A stretch of 64,000 nt of DNA from Rhizoclosmatium globosum (taxonomy: Eukaryota; Chytridiomycota; Chytridiomycetes; Chytridiales; Chytriomycetaceae), in assembly GCA_002104985.1 (NCBI GenBank), contig MCGO01000047.1, positions 62,001-126,000 of the forward strand, read 5' to 3'. Position numbers and translations under genes: made by a program. The notes below the pieces were generated by a model, which was given only the letters and a program-made list of their open reading frames with translations, was not told the origin of the DNA and searched no databases. Below, piece by piece: positions 24,080 to 35,200 of this stretch (position 1 is the first letter of the stretch; each line of letters starts with the position of its first letter).

Positions 24080-27036
24080 ACAATTTATTCTTCACAGTAA
24101 TGAAAAGTATTTTTTTGTATCTATAATATTTATAAAGTATATGGACCTATTTTGTTTATCAATATATATAGGTATAGAATATAGCTGACTAATCCAATGT
24201 TTGGGGAAACTTTTGGGATGGAGATGGCATGCAGAAGGTGCATGCTCTGATGGCTGCCAGCCACAAACACTCCCACTGACTCTAACTCCACCAATACTGG
24301 TCCAATTCAGACCATTCCAAATTCATTGGAAAGCTCTTAATGCGCTCTACATATTTGCACTATTTTCACGCTGTGATCGCGTATTTCAGAATGCATTTAT
24401 TCCCCAGCTTTGGATTCAACAGAGTCCTGCTCTCTCTATCTGTTTTATTAAGCTGAAGTAATTCTGGAGGCTCTAAAGTGCTTCTAGGTAAGTGATGGAG
24501 ATGGCATGCAGAAGGTGCATGCTTTCTTGGCTCTCCAGCCACCCAATTTTTTTGGTGTCACCCACTTTAAAAGTAAAATATCTATGCCAAATCTCATTAA
24601 AGCATCTTCCATTTAACAAAAATGGAAAGCTCTAAACGAGCTCTTTACGTTGATACCCAACTTTAAAGGTCATTTATTGTGTTTGTCACCTTGTAACAAA
24701 TTCATTACTGTAACTCCAGCTAGAAGTATCAGATTTGGGTGATTTTTGATTCATTAGAAAGCAACAAATTAGCTCTTTATTTTTCTTTGCGCGGTGAAAA
24801 TTGTGCGTATTCAGAGTTCCCACTACTATCCAACACTAAACCCATTCCACAACTGTTACTTGTTCAAGAAGTTGATAAATTTAAATATCTGGAAAGAAAC
24901 TCCACAATTACCAACCTGCTATGTGAGAAGAATGAAGTGGCTCAAGCGTATGACTCTAGTCATATCAGTAGTATTACCTCTTTAACGCAAAATAGACAGA
25001 GTAACAAGACTGGCAGCATCTGAATGATGTGGTTTGGTTGAGTTTGGTCAACTCCCCAGGCCCTATCACTGAACTAGAAGTCAGATCCCTTGCATACCAG
25101 GTCTAATATGCTAATACAAGTACTACATACATTGTAGAAGACACTGAAGCTGGTCTTCCCTAAAACTAATAAATTTTTTTGTTGGATGGGCAAAAATGCT
25201 TTGCTATGCCACTAGGTAAAATCTTTACAAGTTTTTGGATTCAGCTCTCAGTGTTCCGAGGAAAATAGTGCTCCTAGAGCATTACAGGCTTTATTATCTT
25301 CTTTACTTTCATCTATGCCAAGTAACAGATGAAATCTACACTCAGAGTAGTCAAACCATTGAAAAACTTTCACACAAGCAACAGCAGCTGTTGTATTTGT
25401 GATAATGAAAGAAACAACCATTTCGCTTTCTTTCTCAACAAAAAATCGAGGCTTTAACCAAGATATTTATCTTCAAGCGGTCTCTTGCTTCCTTAACAAC
25501 CTCATTATTCTTAAGATTACGAATCTCTGTCATTGCTAAAATTCTGCTCTGTCAACAAAACAATTGTGGTCTGTTTTGAAGGTAAATTGAATTTTAAACT
25601 TGTTAACACTTCACGAAACTCCTTATCAATGGCAGTGAGTTCAAGGCCTTTGATTTTGTATTGAGCAGTGTTTCCTCTCTGCCAACGTAATAATTCCTAA
25701 TGGCATAGAAGACTGCTCTGCTGGTTCCTTCACACTATGTAAATACACTAACTTCTCAATCAGTTCCTTCTCCTAGCAGCTTAAACAGTTTATCTGTACC
25801 AGGATAAACTTCTACTGTATTTGACAATGACGGGTTTGATGTCTATTCCAAAATTACTCAAAATTCCTGGGACACTGACCTTCACAGCCAACAAGATGTT
25901 TAACCCACACGAGTCAACCAAGACTCTGTAAATCAAGATTTACTTTTGATTTTGTTATCGTTGAAAAGATAGGAGGGAGGAGCAGAAAAATCAATACAGT
26001 TCCAACACAGTTACTGCATGGTACGTTTCCCACTAAAATACAGCTTTTAATCTTCTGGTTGTCAAGTCAGTAACTACAAGCTCGCAGTGTTAATGATTGT
26101 AGTGGGTTGTTTCCTGCTTTGTGCTGGACGAAGCAGGAAGACAAAGTTTAAAGCGCCTGACAGAAGAGACTAGATGACAGAGACAACAGTTTATATTATT
26201 ATAGCTCCTTTACGTTGTCTCGTTTGTAAAACTCGTAATTTTGCTTGACTGAGTCTCACGTCTATTTCAGGTCTATTTCAGGTCGATTCAAGTTTGCAAG
26301 ATCATTTTGGATCGTGCTTCAAAGCTACAAGGAATTGACTAGAAATGAACTCGAAAATGACGTGAAAAACATGTGGAATCAAAGTAAAGATAGATAAGAT
26401 TCCACAAAGAAAAGTGTTTTTGTTTTTACCTCCATAAAAAGGATAATTCGGCATACTGCATCATATCAGAATGAATTGATGAATTATTAAGCGTCCGGCT
26501 TGTCAGCGGTCACACAATGACTGCTGGCCCTTATCGTTACACGTTTACACAACCAAACACCACTGGATACGTACCCTTAAAATTGGACGGACTAGGGTTA
26601 TACGTTTGGAAGAGATTGGTGACACGTGGTTGTGGTCCATTCAGGTTGAGGGTTATATTTTCTGTGGATAATTATTGTGCATTGCAACCACAGTGGCATC
26701 GTCGACACAGCTTGCTTTTTGGCACAAGGTGACAATAGTTAAACAGAATCAACGTGAAATGGAACCAAACAAAAAGCTTTTTAACTGTGCTTCTTTCGTT
26801 CCTTGTGGCTTCCCTCCCTCTTCTTTCTTCGTCTTTTCCCCTTTTTTCCCAAAAGTAAAGGGTGAGTTGGTCAGACATTTTCAGGAACAAAAAAACACTT
26901 GTCACAACACCTTGATTCAAAGGTAAGCTGAGTCTCTCAGTTTGATATATCGCCCTCATATCCATCATTGACAATCAACATGTGTGATATTTAACGTATC
27001 TTCTTCTCACCTCATCACAATTAGAACGCGATATCG
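24080..27036. other. Gene-poor interval with relics and short repeats
   Basis: No intact gene is seen in about 2.9 kb. The part to 24.2 kb is AT-rich. A 40-base block beginning GGAGATGGCATGCAGAAGG occurs near 24219 and again near 24498, and the phrase GGAAAGCTCT followed by GCTCT recurs near 24329 and 24622, pointing to degenerate repeats. A relic of the downstream FCP1-like gene lies at 25298-25395. The segment at 25.92-26.0 kb resembles those at 48.83 and 49.80 kb. The last few hundred bases should hold the promoter of the gene starting at 27037; no clear TATA box was identified. Confidence 0.6.
25298..25395 (+). pseudogene. Relic of exon 3 of the FCP1-like gene
   Basis: The block reading CTTTACTTTCATCTATGCC to CAACAGCAGCTGTTG matches 28363-28455 of the intact gene with scattered substitutions and small indels, and the frame is lost. 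It lies about 3 kb upstream in the same orientation, so it is a decayed tandem duplicate. Flanking sequence at 25170-25230 (with TGCCACTAGGTAAAATCTT) matches 48.0 kb, which ties this relic to the repeated sequences there. Confidence 0.7.
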
Positions 27037-29481
27037 ATGTCCCAATCCAACACTGTCCAGTCACCTGCCTCCACCCCGCACTCGCTTTTCAGCGCGCCAT
27101 CGAACTCTTTGATACCATCAGACGCACCATTTGGTGTCCTAGTGCCTACGTGCTGTTTTGAGGAAGCTGGAGGTATTCGCCACGTGAACCTCTCCAAGCT
27201 TTGTGAAGAATCAAACGAAGCGCATCCAGAAAGACATCCAGTCTTCATTAGCGCCTTAATCCGAAAGAGTTGGTCTCCAAAACCGAGCTCTCTATCTACG
27301 TCCGTTCCAGGAAAGCACTTGACCAGTCTATCCAATCTAAAACGGCCAGGAAAAAAGGAGTTGGACACTCTCACATCCAATATGGCGTTTGTTCTCAATA
27401 TTATCCGTCTTCTGGAGACTGACCGCGTAGCTGATACTATTACGGCCAAAACAATCAAAACGTTGGGTGAATGTGGAACCAACTGGAAAGATAGAGCAAT
27501 TGTTGCCGAAAAAGAACTTCGGCTTTTGACAGAAACTATGACAACGCTAAAACTCCAAGATCCCAAGGTTTGATTAAGTTTCTTGTGAACAAAAGTTTTA
27601 ATGATTCCTTACAGACAATCAGCAAAAAGTTTACTCCTCCATTATCTTACGCCTCCGTACTGTCAACAGTTCAACCTCGGCCCCAGTCTCACCGTGTCCC
27701 ACCGTTAACCTCCTTTCAGCCAAACTTCTCATCATCCGAAATTATTCAATCTCGAACCCCAAACGTTTTGATCCTTCCTGAAAATCCTTTTGCTGTCTTG
27801 GTACCCGCCATCTGTTTTCAGTCAGTTAAAGGCGTTCAACATGTGAATCTCAACAAGCTTTGCGAGGTTTCGAACGAATCACACGGTCCAACGACTCCTC
27901 CAATGTACGCAAGCTTTATTACACGAAAGACATGGTTCCAAGATTTAGTCACTGAATTTGAGTCGAAAAACATTCCCGAGCTTTTGACGGTTGTGTTAAC
28001 AAATCCTGTCAAAAAGAATCCAGACATTCTCACACCGGATATGGCTGTCGTTCTCAAATTTATCCGCGAGCTGGAGACTGGTCGTATTGCTGACATATTG
28101 ACAGCTGAAACAATCATAGTTTTGGGTGAATGCGGAGTAAGCTGGAGAGATAGAGCGACAGTTGCAGAGAAAGAACTCAAGCTTTTGACTGAAACTATGA
28201 ATACATTAAAGCTCCAGGACTCCAAGGTTTGTTTTATATGCTTGTGTGCCTCAGTTCTGAATCTTATAATTGAAACATCACTTAGACAAAAACATTTCCT
28301 GTTGCAGTTTCGACCCCCTCTTCTTTGAGAACGCTTGTAACACCATCTGCTCCAACCTTTTTTACTTTCATCCATGGCGAGGAACAGAAGAAATACACCT
28401 TTAGAGTGACCAAACAGTTGATAAAACTTTCAGACGAACAGCAGCAGCTGTTGCGTCCAGCTCTGACGTCCAGATATCTTCAGAAATTTAGGGAGAACGG
28501 GTTCCAAACGTTTCTTGCGAAACACGTTGATGGTAAGATTATGCCATTTTAACATTTTATAAATCATTTTGACAGCATCCATTGTTTTTGCGGAGCTTGA
28601 AAGCAGTGGAAACACAGTAACTGAATCATTTATCAAGCACCATTTGCAAAAGATGTGTCGCGTGGGGTTGTTCCTCACCTCTGATCCTAATTTTTGGATA
28701 ATTTTGGTGGCGAAAAGTAAAACATGGTACGTCTGAGAAGATAGAGGTTGAATAATATAGAAGCTAATCGAACGTACAGCTGCGAGCTTCATTGGGTCAA
28801 CTTTGGACTTCTTGATCACCGCTGGAAAGAATACGTTCATGACACGCACTCAAACCAGCGTAGCTTTCTCATTCTTGACGTTGATGAAACCCTTCTCGTC
28901 TCGTCTTTGAACCCTAAATGGGACATGGCCATGTTTCCACCTGAAAGAGTTCACCTGTTGTTAAATGGTGCCCCAGTAGCGGTTTCTTCAGACATCAAAG
29001 AGCTTGCACGTTGGTCTGACAAATTTGTGATCTTCATGCAGACAAGTGCTCGAAAGGACATCGCCGAACAATACTTTGAGCTGATCAACAGACTGGTTGG
29101 ATCTAATACTATTTCATCATGGTTTAGTACCGGCTCCCGCCATTTTGCAATGGACCCACAAGGTGGCTTTCCACGTTGTAAGTCGACGTTATGCAGTATG
29201 TTTGGAGGTGTGATTGATAGTTTGGCCATCGATGATAACACACGAGTGTGGGTTGCACACGAGGAGAAGATTGTTATTGTAAGGTCTTTATTTGTTTAAT
29301 TTTTTTTAATTCTTTTCATTAGCGCGTTCCAACCTACTTGCCTTATACTGCTTGGGACTTCAAGCTTTCAAAAGCAACACCCATCTTGAACTATGTACAT
29401 GGAGAATTTCATGCAAATGGAAAAGGCTTTGCAGAAAGCCTTGGTGAATATGGGCGGTTGGGGCTCATAAAAGAGGGATAA
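27037..29481 (+). CDS. FCP1/NLI-family HAD phosphatase with duplicated N-terminal domain
   Basis: The exon model is 27037-27567, 27615-28226, 28286-28532, 28576-28726, 28780-29278 and 29323-29481; it sums to 2,199 nt (732 residues). Exons 1 and 2 each encode one copy of a repeated domain of about 180 residues (shared FGVLVP/FAVLVP, RHVNLSKLCEESNE/QHVNLNKLCEVSNE, LETDRVAD/LETGRIAD, TLKLQDPK/TLKLQDSK) and both end at the same intron phase. I do not recognise that domain. Exon 5 carries the HAD catalytic motif LDVDETLL (DVDET at about 547-551), then FVIFMQTSARKDIAEQYF and SLAIDDNTRVW, matching the DxDxT and DD motifs of FCP1/NLI-interacting-factor phosphatases, which dephosphorylate the RNA polymerase II tail or related substrates. 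No BRCT domain is visible, so the substrate is open. Relics of this gene lie at 25.3 and 48.4-48.8 kb. Confidence 0.85.
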
Positions 29482-29633
29482 TTGAAGAGACTTGGAGGTA
29501 TGAGAGGAGGAGGGGGATGAAATTGGAGTGGACTTCGAAATTATTATCTTTTATACTTTTTGCTTTCAACGTGAATCAACAAGAACACTTGTTTCTCAAA
29601 AAGAATGCTACTCCTTTACTTTTGTGGGCACAA

Positions 29634-30280
29634 TCAGTTCTCAACAACTACAACATTTGCATCCAACCAACTCCTCCTATCAAGACCAGGCACCAGTGGA
29701 TATCTGTTTCTGAAGAGAGCGAGAGGCTTGTGGTTGATAGCTTCGGGCCACATGAGGTTTGGCAGTTCGTCGACAGCCCTTCTAAATTCATCGCGTTCCC
29801 AGTGAATAGTAACCTGGTTTGTCGGAGCCGTATCCTTTCCGAGTTCGATGCACAGTTTCTGAGTTGCTTCCTTCACGGCGACTGGCACTGACCAGCCGGT
29901 CCACTGATCCGCCTTCTCTGGTTGGCGCACACCGAATTCGCGCTTTCCGAGTTTCTTCCGCGGCAGTTTAGTTTGAGCGGCGAGCGGAAGGCGGCGTTCG
30001 TCGCGGGCGAGGAGGCGGCCTGCGTTTGGATCGGCGAGGGCCGCGGCGAGGGCGGCGCTGTGCTCGGCCGACGAAAGACCGGTTGCCACGGCGAACGGGA
30101 CAAGGTGGTCCGTGCGCGAGGTGCCGAGGTGCTTCAGCTGCGATCCCTTGATTGAAAGTGGTGCTCGTCAGTTGCCCCTTCGCCTTCTCCTTCAAAAAAA
30201 GAAGAACTTACCTCTAGCGCAAACTTGGTGGATGCCACAACTTTGCCTGTGATCATGTGCCGGAAGAGGTACAAGTTCAT
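29634..30280 (-). CDS. Probable mitochondrial ribosomal protein mL67/Mhr1-like
   Basis: The model is complement(29634..30146, 30212..30280) with a 65-nt intron; the protein is 193 residues. The N-terminus NLYLFRHMITGKVVAST resembles the start of fungal Mhr1/mL67 proteins, which begin with a short tyrosine-rich strand and a TG(Q/K)V(V/L) segment. The C-terminal WPEAINHKPLAL fits the WPE-V-H-L block of that family. Between them is a basic segment (LPRKKLGKREFG). Known family members sit in the large mitoribosomal subunit, and yeast Mhr1 also acts in mitochondrial DNA recombination. The middle, with an alanine-rich GC-rich stretch, is not typical, so assignment is moderate. It ends about 150 bp from the convergent FCP1-like gene. 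The ATG at 30280 is the first in frame. Confidence 0.6.
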
Positions 30281-30420
30281 TGTTGCAGTTTTGCTTTTTT
30301 GTGGATGAAAGAAAGAAGGAAAGAGACGAGTGACATTGCAGTTTTTAAAAAAAGAAATGATATCCAAGATGAATAGACGAGTCAAAGTTCCTGGTGACGC
30401 TGTCTTGAGTGATGACGCCA

Positions 30421-31298
30421 TTACTCTTGTGGCCAAGAAGGTGGCTTGAAATAGTGGCTGGAAATAAGTACAACATCGGTCAAAGGCTTTATGAAGACTT
30501 CTTGCAGCAAATCCCACGCATACTTTGCGGATACTTTTGGGGTTCCAGGAAATAGTCCTTCGTAAATTGCACAAGACTGGTTCGAATCCGTCAACTTCAT
30601 TTCATTGATTTCTACATTTTTAAACTCTGGAATGGACTAGCACTGTAAGTTAAAAAGAGTGCAAGATTTGAAATGGTTGAACTCACACTATCAGAAATCT
30701 GGGATTGTAGAGTTCTTATCCAAATTGGACGGACTTCAACAAACTTTGACTTTATCTTAGCGAACTGTCCTTGAGATTCTTCGTCAGGCTCGTCGGATTC
30801 TAACTCATCAACCTTGCGAAGGAGGGCTGTTGCGTGCAGAGCACTGTGGAAATATGTTTTGCGAATGTAGTATCAAAACTACCTGATAGAACGATACACC
30901 AAAGTAGACGATGAATGAAATAAATGGAAAAAACTCGACCACTGAGAAGCCGTGTTACTATGGGGTTCTCTAAAACGGATACACTTACAGTGATAAACGA
31001 CAACCGTTGTGACACTGTCCAAAGGATTCATCTGCAAGTATTGTAACGATGCACGAAGACAGCAACATTCAATGTTGCTGTCGTTGTCAAGTTGACAACA
31101 GCCAATAAACCAAGGACAGCAGCAGTTCTTGAGCCAAATAGCGATAGGCCAGAACATCAAACCAATGATCAAAAAACAGAACATGAAGATAGGTGTCTTG
31201 ACAGCTTTCATGGCATGCGAGGCTACAAGCTTTGCAGAATCAATTCCACTGAAAGCTGGAAGTAACGTGTTTGGCGATCCTTTCTCCTTTTGGGCCAT
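30421..31298 (-). CDS. Unrecognised membrane protein with a cysteine cluster
   Basis: The model is complement(30421..30626, 30689..30843, 30883..31298), introns 62 and 39 nt, 258 residues. A hydrophobic stretch (PIFMFCFLIIGLMFWPIAIW, about residues 36-55) is followed at once by a cysteine-rich run (CCCPWFIGCC) and further CCC, suggesting palmitoylation or metal binding next to a membrane anchor. The C-terminal half is soluble and acidic (KVDELESDEPDEES) and ends with a lipase-like or esterase-like feel (GLFPGTPKVSAKYAWDLL) that I cannot assign. Exon joins were chosen because each keeps frame and avoids stops. An upstream exon could exist. It is transcribed divergently from SEC6. Confidence 0.55.
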
Positions 31299-31663
31299 TG
31301 ATATGTTGCATAGAAGAACCTAACACAAAGGACGAAAACATTTCGTTTATGGTGCGACAAAGCTGTTGGTATTTGAGATGCAGACGGCTTGATAAAAGCA
31401 ATAGTCAACTGAATAATTTCTGGGGGTACTTTCGATTGAATGTATGAATAAGAACGTGGTTGTCGTTGAGGCTAGTTTGGTTCAATGAGATGGTCAGAGT
31501 TTCTTCTGCCTTTGTTTGTTGGTCATGTGTATTGACGCCTGCGAATCGTTGATGGTGTGACGAAGACGAAGTTCAGTCTTTTGTGTACAGGGTATAGGTT
31601 GTGATGTTCTACTTGTGAAGTGTCTGTCTGTTTGGAGGTTTGAAAGTTGTTTTTGAAGAACAG
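31299..31663. promoter_or_regulatory. Divergent promoter interval between the membrane-protein gene and SEC6
   Basis: 365 bp separate the ATG codons of the two divergent genes. No clear TATA box or known factor site was picked out. It must hold both 5' untranslated regions and shared promoter elements. Confidence 0.5.
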
Positions 31664-31923
31664 ATGTTCATTGAAGATGAAGCGCGACAGGGAGGAATCC
31701 TGCGCATTCAGGTACCATTCGCGCATCTCTTATTTCGTGTTAATCCCTCTTAATACGTATTCCATTCAGGAGCTTATGAAGCATCCTGACGACCTTGTCA
31801 ACCGCCTTCAAGTACTCAAACGCAAATTCACAAAGGAACGCGCGGCAGTCGACGCACAGCTTAAAACACTCATGGAACAAGCTCTGCACGACCAGAGTTT
31901 AGGCCTTTCGACGATCGCGAAAG

Positions 31924-32222
31924 TGTTACGACGGAGAAGTCTTCTCCGAGTGATCTGTCGACAGGTTAGTCCGCACCCACTCCCTCACCATTCCACTACA
32001 GAACCGACTAACTTACCCAAGCAGGAGGTACGTAGTTGGAAGTGTGATAAGCGACATCAAGGTGAGCGTGTCGGGGTTGCGTGGAGATTCCGGACCGGGA
32101 CTGAACGGAACTACGCTTCCGACCACTCCCGTCCGTCCGTGGATTGCACACGTGATCCCGGTTCTTCGCTTTTTCACAACAAACACTTCCAGTGCCTGCC
32201 ACACAAGTCGCCCGTCCCAACA
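31924..32222 (+). repeat. 5' LTR of the copia element
   Basis: 299 bp, TGTTACGACGG to CGTCCCAACA, identical to the 3' copy. It contains an intron-like segment 31965-32024 with donor GTTAGT, branch-like CGACTAAC and acceptor CAAGCAG. Confidence 0.97.
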
Positions 32223-32236
32223 CAACTACGCCGTTA

Positions 32237-35200
32237 ATGACTGGGTCAAGCAAGTCTACTGTAAACACTACCGACGTCCACCGCCCCAAGCCTGTGGATG
32301 CTTTCGCTCCACACATGGTGTCCACGTCGCTTGATGAGAACGAGGCCTACATCAGGCAACTCTACCCGTCTCTCGTCAATCCCGACCTCCAATCCACGCT
32401 TGTGCTCGCTTCCTACGAAATCTTCGCTCCCACAACCGCTCCCAAACCTATTATGGTGAAAAAGACGGTCACCTCCGAGAATGGTGGGCAGCCTTACGAA
32501 GTAACCGTGGAGAGCGACAAGCCGTCGGATCTGGCTGTTTTCCAGACGAATCAACTCAATCACAACGCATTAGTTGATGCCGCTCTGAAACACCAAAAGG
32601 AAGTCGATGACATCAACAACAAGCGAAAGGAACAACATCGCAAGTTTATTGATGGTCAAGCCGCTGCCCTCCGTGACTACTCCCAGCAGTTCTCTTCCAT
32701 CAAGTGGAAAGAGATTCAGGAGGACCCAACGTTCAAGGCCAACCCAACTCTTTTGAATGCATTCGCTGCTGCGCGATCTGTTTTCCAACAAGACGACCGG
32801 GTTGGGGTGAGTGACTATTTTACGTCTTCCCCTTTTGCCTTATCCATTTCAAATTCGACTTTGTAATGATGACTAATCGACTTTTCATCATATAGATGAA
32901 CTTCACCACGTTCTTGAACAACCTCATGCAGTCTGGACTGTCGAAGGAGCATCGGAACAGTTTGGAGAAGTGGGAAGCTTTCGTCGAAAAGCTCAAGAAG
33001 TCTTCCCAAGGTCTGCAGCAAATCAAGGCTGTTTTCCAGCATTTCCAGTTCAATGACACTGATGCGGAAAAGGCTGCCGATATCTTCTCTCTTGTCCTCA
33101 CTCTGGCCCTTGTCCACAAGAACATGCCAGATCCAAGTTCGGTCCTTGGAAGCCGCTTCATTGGAATCCGACTTGATATCGAGAAAGACGGTTACAAGTT
33201 GTTTCCAAATATGGAAGCTCTTATCACCAAGTTGACAAGCACTTTGACCAATGCTCGCAACCTTTCTGACCCATCTGACAAGTCTGACAAGAATATCAGA
33301 GCAAATGCTGTAAGTCATCATTATCTCCAACTATTGGTTTTGATAAATAACTAACATCAAACCATAGGGGAGAACCGAATCTTCACCAACGGTGTCAAAG
33401 TTCAAGGAGCTTGAGACTTGGCTTTCGAACAACGGATACAAAGCCAATCTCAACAATACGTGTCGCCTCCATCAATCAACCAGAGGTCCAACACATCTCC
33501 TTCGCCATTGTCGTTTTGCTGCCAGTCTGATTGAAAAAGGAGAGGCTGTTGATCTGACCCAACGCTTAGAGAAATCTAAGACCACCCAGTCTTCCCCTAC
33601 CTCAAACTCTGGTCCTTCTTCAAGTTCCCAAGACCGTGACAGAAGAAAAACTGACAAGCGCCACCGTTCTGCTCGCGACGCTTCTGACTCTGACCGAAAC
33701 AACCGTCGCAAGAAGCGTGCGAATGCTGCTGACACTGAGTATGAAACAGACTACTACTCCGACAGTGCCAGTGATGACGAGAAAGACGTCAAGATTGACA
33801 AGAAGGCTCTCAGATCGATTCTGAAGGTGAGTGAAAATGCCGATTTGGTCGATTCCTCCCCCTCTGATTCTGATTTTGATATGCCTGCTCTTGCTGAATC
33901 CTCCAGTGACTCTGAGTCCATGGATGAATATGATTCCGACGATGGTTCTTACACTTCATTGCCCAGACTTCAAAATCTAACAAGGACGTTGAGAAGCAAG
34001 TCCGTAAGCTCGCGGGCAAGTAGAATCCAGAGAGGCTCAACGCTTCTTCAAGTCGATGAAGTTGACAAGTGGCACGATTTTAATGAGTTGTCAAAGCGGA
34101 TTTTTGTTACACGTGGATTGAATGTTTTCAATAAACGTATCCGTTCTTTGATTGATTCTGGTGCTTCCTTGATTATGACTCCCTGTTTAGAACACTTTGT
34201 TCCTGGGACCTACCAGCCAGTTGAAGATGAATTCGTATATATGGCCAACGAAAACAAGATCCCAATAGTCGGTACTGGTACCATCCGAATGTTCAGTAAC
34301 CCTGAGAGACTGATTGAAGGCGCTCTTCATGTCCCTCAGCTTACAGACATGCTTGTGTCAATTTCACACTTGTTACGTGACTCAAAAGATACCATTGAGT
34401 TCACTCAGAACAAGGTACGCTTGAAGCTCAATCAAACGCGTCAAGTCTTGGAAATTGGAGCACGAGTCGGCGATCTTTACTACATTGACCTTGGTTATGA
34501 CGAATCCAAATTTGCTGCACCTGCAAAGTCTATTCCTGCTCTAGATCGCAAAACTTGGTTAGAATGGCACCAAGTCCTTGCCCACTGCAACGACCGTACT
34601 ATGCGTCAAACATTGGACTCTGCAGGTATCACCTACAACTTTGAGCGAGACAAGAAAATCTGTCCTGCTTGTCCTGCCGTAGCACACAGGAAACGAACCA
34701 CCCGTAAGCTTGATGGCCCATCAGACAGGCCAATTCACATGTTAAGCCACATATACGAAGACCTTTATCCAATTGGTTTTCGCACTATTCGTGGTTACAG
34801 GTATATAGCATTCATCCAATGCCGATACACCAAATATATGTGGATTCTACCGCTCAAGTCAAAAGCAGAGTTTACCATCCGATTCACTCGTTTTCTGAAC
34901 ACTTTAGAGCTCAAGTATGGGTATCAGATTCTTGTAATTGGAGGCGACAGAGGTGAACTTGATACCAAGTGGATGGAAACTTGGTGCCTCTCCCATTCTG
35001 ATGTTGAAGTGGAGCTCCGACTTGCACCAGCTTACACTCAAGAATTTAGTTTGGTCGAACGCCCTCTTGGAATCTACCGCGACAGAGCTGAATTGGAATT
35101 GCTGACATCCTTGTTCCCAAAGGATTTCTACTGCTTTGCAATTCAACTTGCAGTCTTTGTCATTAATTCACTCGTAACCGCCGCTCCTAAAAATGGAGTA

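Noticed and set aside
30568..30582. tRNA gene suggested by GGTTCGAATCC (B-box consensus)
   Set aside because: The T-stem does not pair beyond two or three bases, no acceptor or anticodon arm is found upstream, and the motif lies within a coding exon of the minus-strand membrane protein.
32013..32237. Coding frames inside the LTRs
   Set aside because: They are identical in both LTRs by repetition, have no family features and overlap the leader and intron-like segment.
32223..32245. tRNA primer-binding site after the 5' LTR
   Set aside because: The bases after the LTR do not start with TGG or match an obvious tRNA end or anticodon arm that I can recall; a search against the genome's tRNAs is needed.
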